From contig NC_059504.1 in assembly GCF_914767665.1 (NCBI RefSeq), forward strand, positions 15,378,501 through 15,442,500: a stretch of 64,000 nucleotides of DNA, given 5' to 3'. Source of the DNA: Harmonia axyridis. Lineage: Eukaryota; Arthropoda; Insecta; Coleoptera; Coccinellidae. The notes under the pieces are model-generated. The model had not been told where the DNA came from and made no database searches. It saw only the letters and a list, made by a program, of their open reading frames with translations. Of this stretch, positions 1 to 12,700 are shown piece after piece (position 1 is the first letter of the stretch; each line of letters starts with the position of its first letter). The translations under genes and the position numbers were made by a program.

Positions 1-381
1 TCATCATATCTCACTAGCGACATTCTCAGCGGGATTCCTGAGATTCGATGTTCATCTTTCCTTCTTCTCTTTTCTTTTGAGCAATAGGCAAATAAAATTT
101 CTAGTACGTAGATCGGTATTATGAGTTGCCTACTTATTACTCTTCAAGTTAATTAAAACTATTGGATACCTCAACAACTGACCGCCTGCGGGTCTGAAAC
201 CCGTTTTTGAAGAGGAAACTTCATAAAGTTAAACAGCAACCCACACTTTCAATTATGATTCCTACATGTGAACAGTGAGTGTTTATACTTCTTTTGAAAC
301 GGACAGAAATCCAAATTTACGAAGAGTGCGTGTTTCGATTCACCGAATTAAATTCCTAGTGTTTAACTATCGGCTTACAAT
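1..381 (+). other. gbb upstream region and 5' UTR
   Basis: This stretch precedes the gbb start codon. An in-frame TAA at 364-366 lies 15 bases before the ATG at 382, which supports that start. I could not place a transcription start site, a TATA box or an upstream exon with confidence. Confidence 0.5.
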
Positions 382-787
382 ATGAAAGAAACTATATTAG
401 CTCCGATTTTATTTTTTATACTTTTGAATGTTATTACAAATGTTAAGTTTACAAACAGTCTGCGGCCTTCGGGCTTCTACAGTGATAACGAGAACGATCA
501 GACAGAAATTGATTGGTCGATGACTAGAGAAGAAAAACAAGCTATGGAAATGGAACTCCTGAATCTTTTGGGTTTGCCATACAGGCCTAAAAAAATTAAC
601 GAGTCTCATATCAAGAAAGCGGCGCCGAGATTCATGATGGACATATACAAGGCGCTCATGGAAAAAGAAAACGAAGATGAAAACGAGGATAGTCACAGGA
701 TTAAAAGGAGCAGCGACTTGGATTTGAATTTGAGCGAAAAGAATGCAATTGATGAGAGCGATGTTATTATGACTATTGAGTCTGTTG
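382..787 (+). CDS. gbb: gbb coding exon 1: signal peptide and N-terminal prodomain
   Basis: Encodes residues 1-135 plus one base. It starts with a hydrophobic leader ([13 protein letters not shown]) and contains the [20 protein letters not shown] block typical of the BMP5-8 prodomain, an acidic stretch, and the furin-type RIKR at residues 106-109. The donor GTGAGT is at 788. The open frame runs on to 825, but those last codons are intronic. Confidence 0.93.
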
Positions 788-3700
788 GTGAGTGGACCCA
801 AATTGTCTCCACTGTTGAGGTCTAACAATTATTGAGTAGAAAAACAATCGCTTCAACTGATTAGTGTACATTAAATCATCTAGTTGAAGAATTCTATGTC
901 AAAATCAAATCTGCCCGTCCGTCCAGACGCTGAGTATACGATAATTCTCGAACAGAATGGACTATGGCTATATAAATTCTTGAAATTTTCAGGGTCCGAA
1001 TATCTCTGTTAAACATATTTCCTAGAATTCGATTTTTCAATGAGATGCTGAAATTTAAGTTAAATTGATGAAAATCCTATTATTAGGTGTTTGAATTTTG
1101 TTTTGGTGAAATTTCGATATTTCAGAATCTGTCCGTTAGATTTTACTGAAATTTTGAGTTTATACAGGGTGTTCCTGAAGTGGAGGCACAGATAAAGGAA
1201 AATCACAGATTCCTCGGATAATTTTAAGAAAATAAGTCCCATAAACATGAGCTCACAAATGCTTTGTTTTCGAGTTACACAGGATGTTAATCAAAGTTTG
1301 ATTTTTTTTAAAGTTTTTTCTCATATTTCCTTTCCTTCACAAGTTATTTAACATAATATATTCCAATTTTAAATGAAAATCTACAGGGTGAATATTTTTT
1401 GGAACAGTGCCCGCTTCTTTCCTCTAGAACTTTCTTTTGGTGGCCAGCACTGGTAGTTTAGAAAAATGTGAAAATAAACTTTGGTCTAGTATTACTCTTT
1501 TTGGTTTCTTATAGTTCTGTCGTATCTGATACCGATTTCGGGAAAAAAATTTCAAACAATTGTCTAGTAATCCTCAGGAAAATTCAAATTATTATAAAGA
1601 TCCAGTAAGTAAGCTAAGATGAATAAATTAATTTTAAATTTTGGTACGTACTTATTTACTCAATCCCTAGCGAAGGTTAATGAATATTCGATAAACTGGT
1701 ATAATCATCACAAAAAAGTAGAAATAGAAGAAACACGCTGTATCTCGAAAGCAAATCGTTTGCGGCCCATGTTTATGAGCCTTTTTTCCATGAAATTATG
1801 CAAGCAATCTCTCATTTATCTTTGAACCTCCAATTTAGAAACACCCTGTAGCTATATACCACAAATCAATAAATAAATAATAAATAATTCCTTGATGTTG
1901 AAAGAAAACACCTGGCGATATTAAGTGTAGAATTTATTCACGTACTATTCTCGAAAATATAGTTAGGCAACAGAATTTTTATGGAGTGATTTCATCTAAT
2001 AAAAATTCATTCAAATAGTTAATAGGTATGCATTTATTCGCATCAGGAATCGAGGTATAGGTAAACAAGTTACAGTTGGAGTTGAACATAAAACTTATTG
2101 ATATATTGGACAAGGCAGCTGTGAGATAGGATTAAAAAAAATGAGAAAATCATTAACGTAAAGTCAGCAATATTTGAGCACTCGTTCGAATTTGTATTCT
2201 TCTTGTCATTTGCATTCAAGAAATTTCGCATAAACCTTCAAAAGGTTGTAAAATAATACAATTAACCTACCAAAGGAAAGAACTTACACGTAATACTTTC
2301 ATTAGAATGAATAAGGGTTCTTCAATAAGTGGTTTAATTCGTTTTGAATATCCCGCTATCTAGGCAGCTGACATCTTTTGATATTTGAGAAGTAAAAACT
2401 ACGCCATCACTAAAAATGGAACGATACACGCTTCAACAACGCGTTGAAATTGTTGAAATTCACTACAAAAATGGTGAAAATTTTGAAGTCGGCGCAATTC
2501 GAAAAATAAAGCACTTTTGGGTCGCCATTTGAGACCAGTCTGGCTCAAACTTCTAAAATATATTTGAAGTCATTCATCTTCTTTTTTTCTAGAACACCAC
2601 CTCAATGAAGTTCGTCACGAAAGGGGCAAAAGGTTATGGTTCAACGTTTCTGATGTGCCAATAGCAGAAAATATTGTCGGTGCTGAGCTACGTCTTTATA
2701 AGAAGGAGAATCATAAACGGAAGAAGTCCAAGGCACTTTTCACCATCACAGTTTACCAACTCATCACTATCAACGAAGGGTAAGAAAAAACTAGGGAAAA
2801 TATTTAATAAAAATAGATAATTTAAGTAGATTACAAAAAAAAAATAAGTGAAATATATGAAGTTTTGAGCGCTTGTTATGTTTGAGCCAATTCCACCCTT
2901 GGAGACCTCATAAATGTATGTAGGCATTCTATAAAGAATCTTTTATTGTACAATGGTATAGGTATACAGCATGTTCCTAAATTGGAGGTACAAACGAAAA
3001 TTACAGATTCCTCGGATCATTGAAAAAAGTCCCATAAACATGGGCCTGCAAACGCTTTATTTTCGAGATATAAGGTGTTACAGTTTGATTTTTTTCAAGT
3101 TTTTTTTCTTATAGCACATTCCGTCCTCAAAATATTCAACTTGACTTTGGGATAGATATTCCAATTTAAGATTTTCATCATGCTAATTTTGAATGCAAAT
3201 CTACAGGGAGATATTTCTTCTGGAACAGTCCCCGCTTCCTTCCTACAAAACCTTCTTGGTGGGCCATTGGTAGATTAGAAAAATGTAAAAAGAAACTTTG
3301 GTCCATTACTACACTTTTTGATTTCATGTAGTTTTGTGTATCTGCCACCGATTTATAGAAAAAAAAAACAATTTTTTAGTAATTCTCAATAAAATCCAAA
3401 TTTTTATAAAGATCCAGTTAGTACTGTGATGAATTATTTAATTTATAGTTTTGGTGCTTGGGTAAATATATTTACCCAATTTGTAGAAAAGATAAATGAA
3501 GATTCGGCAGACTGGTATAATCATACCAATAAAAAGGACTACATGAAACACCCTGGAAAAAAAAAGCATTGACGGGCTCATCTATATAGAATTTTTTTCT
3601 TAAAATTATACCCAGGGAATCCTTATTTTCCTTTATACCTCCAATTTAGGAAAATCCTTATTGTGGTCTAGAAGGGCGCAATAGGTGCATGAATGACGTG

Positions 3701-6700
3701 CACTCAAAAGCTCCTGACTTCACGACAAATTTTTTTTTTTTTTGAAATTTTTTTTAAATTTTCTATGGTTCTTATGGAGCGATGAACATAACATTTTCCG
3801 AGATGCTTGACTTTGTCATTTTATATCCAATCGCAAATTTTCTTCTAGGTCGAATCTGTAGTTTTGAAATTATGAGGAAAACCAAATTTCGAAGGTCCAT
3901 ATTTACGGAACCCCTAGTCGGATTTTGCCCATTAACAAACTTAAGCGTAGCATTCGAGATCCGAACCTATCCTGAAAATTTCAAGCTTTTGGCTCTTTTC
4001 GTTTGAAAGTTATCGTGTATAATGTCGTACGGACGAACAGAATCGCATTTGAGGACGGATTCGTCATCAGTGATTCAAACCTTATCGTTTGAGACCATTT
4101 TCTGCTCTGAATTAAAAAATTATTAGACGAAATGATGAAGCAATATGCTCAGAGGTCGAAATAGACGCATGAAAGAATTCACGACTTGGCTTGATTTTCA
4201 AGCTACTTGGCTTGAGCTCGACTTGATTTCAAGTCAAGCTCAAGTCAAGTAGTAGTTTTTCAATCTCAAGTCAAGTCAAGTATTTATTTATCAAGTACTT
4301 GAATCATATCAAGCTAATTGATTTTTTACAGTTTTAGTGTGTAGTGTCAAATCAATAAAAAAATGGTGGAATGAGAAGGAACCTTGCAATAAATACTTTC
4401 ATTTATTAAAATTATTTTTTAAAATAACCGAAAATATCAACTTTTTTTAAATAGAGAAATTAAATATAAATCATAACAAAATAAAAAATAACGAGAAAAA
4501 TGAAGTTTCTTAATATTGAAAAAGCTCCACGCTTTGTTTGATTTAATAATTTTCTATCCAGGATTTGAGACACATGAGGCATCTTACAGATTTGTCGCCT
4601 AACCTATTGCGGGTTTTAATTTGTAACTGTAAGAGCAGCTCTGGAAAATTGTATATCAACAGGAGCTGAATATGCAGGCGTTGATAAAAAATCCTTGATC
4701 ATTTTGGCCAAGTTTGGAAAGATATATCTGAAACTACCAAAATCTACCAATAGATTTCATAGAAATGTGAGAAAACTTACTAATAAAGTCAAACTGGCGA
4801 ATGCTTCAGTTCCTCGGCGCTCGAGGAATCCCCTTATTTAGTCTTATCGCTCACGAGAATGCAGAAATAAATGCCGTGCGACGCGTGCATATCAAGCTCA
4901 AGTAATATCCAGTAGCTTGATATCAAGTCAAACAATAAATATCTAAAATCAAGTCGAGTAAAGCTTGATTTTCAAGTTAAGTAGTTGGTTAAAATGTCAA
5001 GTTACTTGGCTTGATAAATACCTAGCCCGAATAAGCGCTCAAAAGTAACTCTTGACACTAAAAACCATAAATAATGATAGTCTTAGATATTGCCGCGTCA
5101 TTTTCAAACAACCTGTAATCAGCAGACATCACTAGTGAATTCTTCCATAGAGATGTTAACTCTAACTTTTTTTTTTCAGAGAAAGAGACTTGGAGTACGT
5201 TTCGGCTTTGAATACGTCGGCAAGTTCCACTGGATGGCTGAGACTGAACGTGACAAACTGCCTCGCGAATTGGGTGGCCTTTCCCAATTCCAACAAGGGG
5301 CTCTACCTGTCAGTGCACCAAGTAGATAGACCAGGTATGTTATTAGTCATCTAATGGATTCTAGGAGAGAGGTTAATTGTCGGAGGGTCGTATTAGTGAT
5401 GACCCTTCAATTTCGAATACCAGACATTTTTCTGTTCTGTTTACTTCCTTCGAAATATGTTACTCTGTTGGAACTTAGTAAATGAATTATTTCTATTTCC
5501 GGGAGGTCTTTTCCGTTTCAGCGATCAGTTCTAAAATTAGTACGCTTCATTTTACGCTGAAGACCATCGATTTATATGAGGTTCCACTATCATTCATTTT
5601 GAAAAGTTCCACATTGCGGAAGGTTCTTTTTTAAAAATTTTTTTTGGAATGGAATAAAAATTGGATGATTTTTTTTTTTAAAATAAATACATATATGCAT
5701 GATATAACTTTGTCAACTAACCTTTATTTTTCGATGAATTTTCACATAAAAATATTCTATGTGTTTTTTCTAAAATAAAAAATAAGGACGTAAAAACGTA
5801 TTTTGAATCCTTGCATGTGCTAGAAAAGACGGTGAATCAGAGGAACCTTTGAGAATGCTTTACTCAACATGAAAAGTGGTGAGATCTCAAAAACGCTGAG
5901 TCAGGAGTAGATCACGAGAAAGTCAAGTCAGTTTTTTCCAAGAAAAAATGGGACGCCACTGAGATTATTCAAACTAACAATCATTTTTCAATTATCCGTT
6001 CAATTCGTGACGAAAAATCTGTCCTGCCTTTTTCTTATATGGGGCGCCATTTTTATGTTAAAAATAAAACAGTAGCTTACTTAAGAGGGTTCTATACTGT
6101 TTCAGCGATCAGTTCAAAAATTAGTACGCTTTATATTTTACGCTAAAGACCATCGATTTATACGAGGTTCCACTATCATTTATTTGAAAAAGTTCCACAT
6201 TGCGGAGGTTCTTTTTTAAAAAAAATTTTTGGTATGTAAAAAAAATTAGATGATTTTTTTTGAAAAATAAATACCTACATATATGCATGATATAACTTTC
6301 TCAACAACCCTTTATTTTTCGATGAATTTCCACATAACAATATTCTACAAAAAGTCTTGTCGGAGGCTGAAAATGCATTTTTTCTAAAATAAAAAATAAA
6401 GACGTAAATCAGAGGAACGTTTGAGATTGCTTTTCTCCACATCAAAAGTGTTGAGATCTCAAAAACGCTGAGGAGTCAGGAGTAGATCACGAGAAAGTCT
6501 CGTCAGTTTTTTCCAAGAAAAAATGGTACGCCACTGAGATTATTCAAACTAACAATCATTTTTTAATTATCCGTTCAATTCGTGACAAAAAATCTGTCCT
6601 GCCTTTTTTCGTATATGGGGCGCCATTTTTATGTTAAAAAATAAAACAGTAGCTTACTAGTGACGTTACTACATAATTTGTTAAAGTAAAGACAAGAATA

Positions 6701-9700
6701 CGCCTGAAGCCTTTTTATCTTTTTGTAATAAAACGGCGCACCATACGAAACAAGGCAGGAGAGATTTATTGTCACGAATTGAACGAAGAATTCAAAAGTG
6801 ATTGTTAGTTTGGAATATCTCAGTGGCGTACCTTTTTTTTCTTAAATAAAATTGAGACACCCTGTCCCAGATAGCACAAGAACATTCATATTATATTCAT
6901 AGAAGCTCTGGTTGGAATGTTTAAATATTCCAAGAATATTACCAAAACACACTTAATATATTCTGGGTACATTCTATGGACATTAAAAGTGGACTGAGTT
7001 TCATATTCTATAAATGTTCCCAGAATATTCTTGAGAACTTTCCATGTACATTTACGGAAGATTCGTGAAATATTTTTCATACATTCTAGGAATATTCTTG
7101 AGAACATTCTAAGTATATTTACAGAAGATTCGTGAAATATTTCTCATACATTCTAGAAATATTCTATGAAGGTTAAGATTTGAATTGAGAGCACATTCTA
7201 TGAACGTTCATTGAATGTGCTCCAGAATTTTGGTTTAATTAATAAATAATAATAAATACAAAAGTAAAATATATATTGAAAAAAAAACATAAAACTGATT
7301 TTTCAAAACCATAACATAAAATAAAAAAATAAAATATACATTGAAAAAAAAACATAATACTGATTCTTCAAAAACAACATGAAATAAAAGAATAAAATCT
7401 AACATTTTTCCAAAAAAATAATATTCTTATAATAATATAAATTATTTTTCTTTGGTGCATCGCTCCTTACACTTAACCAGCCATTGTTTGGCTGATGCTT
7501 CCACTTCCGCTGCATTTGAATTTTTATGCACAGCCAATACAGCATCTGCAAAAAATAATATTTTTTATTTTCTACTTCTATGACAGTCTTGAAAAAGATG
7601 AAAGGCTTGTTTTGGTTTGCAGTTAGGGCTTTCCTAATTTTTTAAAACACTGAATTAGACATACTGCTTAGACAGTGCACCAAAAAAACATTGTTGCAAT
7701 TTTTTAGATACTTTATATCTGTACTTAAAGATTGATCAAATTTTAAACCATATCTCTACTGCCCTGCATATTTAATTTCTTTTGAAGTCCATAAAAATCT
7801 CACCTATGAGTACTTTGGATATGAGTAAAACTGAGAAGTTCTTTTTTTTCTTAAATCCTATCCAACTGTACTCAACACCAAGTTGACTGCTTATAAGCTT
7901 CTCCATTAAACGTCGTACCATAATTTTGGTGGTACCACCACCAATTCTTGATAATTCCAATTGCTGAAAATTAAATAGATAGGTATATACATCTTTACCG
8001 CAGGGGAGCCTTGAGCCAACAAATAAGACGGTAATTGTTGAATTCTCTATACTCACCACTTGCTGGTACTTCTCTCTGTCTGCCAAGTGACTCTCAAAAT
8101 TGTGCAGTTCTTCCTCAGTTGCTAATGGAAAATTGAATTTTGAAAATACTGATGGAGGAAGGTTTGTTGTTACAGTATTTTCTTTAAGCGCTAATCTACC
8201 TATATCATCAGCCAACTGATCCAGTTTAAAATTTAAAATGGACAGATTTCGCAGTACTTGCCGCTTAAACTGCTCATCTGCAAAGCAAAAAAATAATTAA
8301 ATTTCTCACTATAACGAATAAAGCAATCACCTTTCAAGTAATACTGTCTATTGTAGTAGCTCCCTTCGATCTCTGTTGCTGTACATTCTGCCTCATTTCT
8401 GTCTGGATTTCCTGGGACAATTCTAAGTGGATTTCCTAAACAGTTGGTTTTATTAAGAACTTTGAAAACAGTACATTAAAGTATAAGTGGACATTAAGGT
8501 CTTTAAAACACGCGCGATTTTTCGAGCATGACGACAAAGCTATTTTCTACAAGCTATTCATAGAGGTAGTAATTGAATTTTTTTTCTCACCTGCATTATC
8601 AAATCCTGGGACGTTTGACTCAATCCCTAAATCATCATCTGAATAAGGGTACACTGAAAAATACCAAAATCAGATATTGAAAACTGTAACATGCATACTT
8701 TGATGAAAGTACAGCGACTCAATGCAGGAGTGCAGCAATATTATTTAATTACAAGAAAAATTTTAAAGAATTAGAACTACTTTTCTCACTAACAGAGTTA
8801 TTTCAGATAACAGGGATAATTTTTCCTCAAAATGAATCAGAAAAAAATAAAAATCTCACCAGCGCTTTCTTTATCCCTTCTTTTAAGGGTAGACATCACA
8901 ATTTTAGATGCTTCACCTGCATTATCAGAGCCTACGTATGACTCAAATCCTAAATCATCATCTGAAGGGGCCACTGAAGAAATACCAAAATCAGATATAG
9001 AAACTGTAATATACATATGAAAGTAGAGCGACTCAGTGTAGGAGTGCAGCTATATTATTTAATGGCAAAAAAAATTGAAAATAATCAGAACTACTTTTCT
9101 CACTTACCGGGTAATTTCAGATAACAGGGATTTGTCCCCAAAATAAAACAAAAAATAGAAACAAAAATCTTACCAGATGTTTTTTCCTCTCTTCTTTTGA
9201 GGGTAGGCATCATAATTTTAGATGCTTCTGGTGATAGACTATCCTCTTTGTCTTGTTCTGATGATTCAGAATCCTGATATTTTTTATTCATTCTGATTTT
9301 TCTATGTCCCAACCCTAATAGATCAGAATCAGAATTCAAATCAGAGGTACTCTCCGCTTCTAGAGCCTTCATTCGGGCAACAGATAAATCTCCTGTAATG
9401 TTATTTTGCTGTATAATCATTTTAAATTACTTCAAAAGTAGATTGGCGATTTTGTTTCACTTACCATATATTTCCCCAATTACTCGTGTTTCATGTACGT
9501 CCCAGTTTGAAGAAGGTGGCATACATTTATTGATCGCTGTCTTGAGCTTCAGCCTATTGAAGGGAGGCCAGTGACATTGGTTGGAGCCTCTCAACCAGGA
9601 GACTGGTACCGCTTCTACTGTATCCTCCTTTAGAAAATGGACCACTCTCCAAGCATTCATGATAATGAAGTGAACAAAAACTACTAGATAACAAAATTAT

Positions 9701-12700
9701 ATCCTGATAAAAAACTTTGTAACTTGTGACTGAAATTTATGAAAAATACAGTTTAAAATACAATTCATTTTTGTTTCTAATTCGAAAGCCAAACTGATTT
9801 CGATGTCTAATATCACTTAAGTAAGAGCACCATCTCACTCCAAGTTTCATTAATATTAGTTAGGTTCAAAACCTGGATAAAAAAAATAGCGACAGTTATA
9901 AAAAATGGTGAAAGTATCACAAAATCATTTTGAAATATCTAGTAATATAATTTTTTCTGAATAAATCAATAGAAATCAATTCATTGCAATTACATCTTAA
10001 AAATTCTAATTATTCTGAAATAAAATATTTTTGGATATATTTCAGCAATCGTGCAAAAAGGGGAATACAATATATCCATCATTATGTGGAAAAGCTACCA
10101 TTTTTTTTGAGACACTATCCAAAAGCCTGGTTTCTAATGAGCTTTCCTTTCTCACAAAATAAACATCAATGTCAGATGAGTCACATGAACTATTTGGACG
10201 AGAAAAAATATCACTTGTTTCTGTAAAAACTTTTCCATATACATATATTTGTTCCTTCTTTGCTATGAAATTGTATACTTTCATAATGTTGCCATCTTGC
10301 AGTAAGCAAAATGTATCACCTGACCTCTTTATATTAATTGTGAAATAGTCAAATCTGACCAACTCAAATTGTGTAGAGTATCCTTCTAGAGTAGGACCAT
10401 CATTATGATGACGTTCATATTTTAAAACTCCAATGTTTTTTGTTTTTGGAACTTTCATCCTTTCAGACAATCTCTTCATGATTTGGGAAAGCGGCTTATC
10501 AGGTTTTCTGACCATGTTTTTTAAAACTTGCATGAAATTTTCAAATGGGAATGCACTGTAGTGATCCAGCTTACCAAACATTTTTACATCATCAACAATA
10601 TGAACCAGTCCATGAATGTTATGGGATATAAATTCTTGACCATAAATATTCCCAAAATCTTGAACAAAATATGTCAGAAGAGATTCAGCCAGTTCAAAAT
10701 ATTCCTTATCAGCAATATGTGTTTCATTACATAATATTCTGATGGCGATGTGCAGGCATATAAAATTTTGATACTGCGCTTGAGGTAGAAATTTTTCCAA
10801 AACCACTGGACCAGAATATAAAAGAAAAAAACGAAATTCTGTAGCTTTCCATCTTTTAACATCATCCAGCGAACGAGGTTTTCTAGCAAATTCTATGGGG
10901 GTGTGATTTTGAAAAGATAGCAGCATACTGGATATTTCCCCAACTGCTGATGATCCTAATTTGAAAGAAGGTTTACCATATATCCATATATTAACAATGA
11001 GCTTTTTCATCACACCAAGACAAATTAAATGCATATACTCCAAGGGAATATCACTTACCATGTTGAAATCAGGTATATTTTCAAGGGCTGAAGTTCCTGT
11101 ATGATGTTGTATCTGATTCTTTTGTCTGAAATCTTTATCAGTTCTTTTTTTAGAATTTATCTTGGGGAAACATGTACGATTTCTAATGAATTCTCCTTTT
11201 TGCACACATTTGGTGCACGAAAAAAATCCTGTGTGACCCTTGGTATAGGAAATAAACGATTTGGCTGGAGCATCAGCAATGAACGCTTTAATTTTGAAGG
11301 GAATGCAAGCACCATTCACTTTAATGCCATTATTAGATAGTTCCACTGCATCTTGGACAAATTCTCCCAGAAAATCATTAGCATTCGAAGGTTTCTCATA
11401 ACCATGGTATACACCAATAACTGCAACTTCTCTTGGATCATCATATAGAGAACAAAGAATTGGGTATATTTGACTGCCAGAGCTTTTGCTGAGAGGTAAC
11501 CCATCAATATTAATGAGCAATTCTATTTTATCATAACATTTTTTCGTACAGAGATAAGTCACAGCCTCAGTAATACCAACGTGGCAATAAGAGCCTGGAT
11601 CAATATTTCTTACATCAATGGTTCGCTTTGTTGATAAAATAGTACGAGCATCATTCGGAAGTTCATCTAACTGGGCTTTTGAACTTTTTAATATCTTCAA
11701 TAAATCACTTAGAGCAACGTGACTTATATTATATTTAATTGACCACAATTTCAACTTAGACTTAATATCTTCCTCTTTATCAACTTTCTTGTTATCAATA
11801 TGGCTAGTTTTTGTTTGAAGAGAATCTAATATTGGGAATGAATATTCAGAAATGTGTCCACCTTTTCCTTCCTTAATTAACTCAATATTTTCCATCTCAT
11901 TCAACTCATGCACTGGGTTTTGCAATTCCGGCATGTGCATTTCAACATCATCTTCATTCCTGATCTCATTCTCAACTATCGAAGAAAAAGAAGCAGAGGG
12001 TGGAATATTCGGATAACTCAGGCTCATGTCCGTCTGGATTTTCACTTTCTTATAAAAATTTGCTGAATACTTTCTTGCCATGATGGTGATCTTACTTAGT
12101 TATGTCAAGTAAAACTATCACTCTACAAGAAAATCAAATAGGTAGTGATAGAATTTTTTATCACCTGATCTTGTCTTACTAAGTTATGCAAAGTAAAATG
12201 TAACTTCGAAATCGATTTGCGAACTTCATCAAACACGTAAACATATAAAGTCACAATAATATTGCAATGAATAAGTGCGAGAAAATATATGACTAACCCA
12301 AAATGAAAAAAAAAGAAGGTTATGTCACAGAACACACAGGTGTTCTGTGGTTATGTATTCAGAAACTAATTGAGTGATAGATAATATATATTAAATAACA
12401 TAATAACCATACCTTACCTTATATGCATATGAACCAGCAACAATATTTATATTTCACATTCACAGTTTACGAACCCGAGTTGAAGATCTGCGTTCTGCAT
12501 TAACCTAACCTAACACAACGCACAAAGTTAACTTTGTGCCACAGAACATACAACATACGCTTTGTGCGTTGTGTTAGCATTTGCGTTTTTACCAAATGGT
12601 GAAACGAGAAACTTGATGATTCCGCGTTTTCGGAAACTTACTCTGGTTCACTCGTAACCATTATTTTACCTTCTAAAAGTAAACAAAGATTAGGGATCCA

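Noticed and set aside
409..828. 139-codon antisense ORF over gbb exon 1
   Set aside because: It mirrors the gbb coding exon and shows no family motif of its own.
4180..5015. CAAGTCAAGCTC runs considered as a microsatellite
   Set aside because: The motifs occur in both orientations on either side of a recognisable hAT dimerisation-domain remnant, fitting subterminal repeats of that element better than a simple repeat.
5090..5329. 79-codon + frame over gbb exon 3
   Set aside because: The frame set by exon 2 splicing gives the conserved BMP prodomain. This other frame is a shadow that reads through intron sequence.
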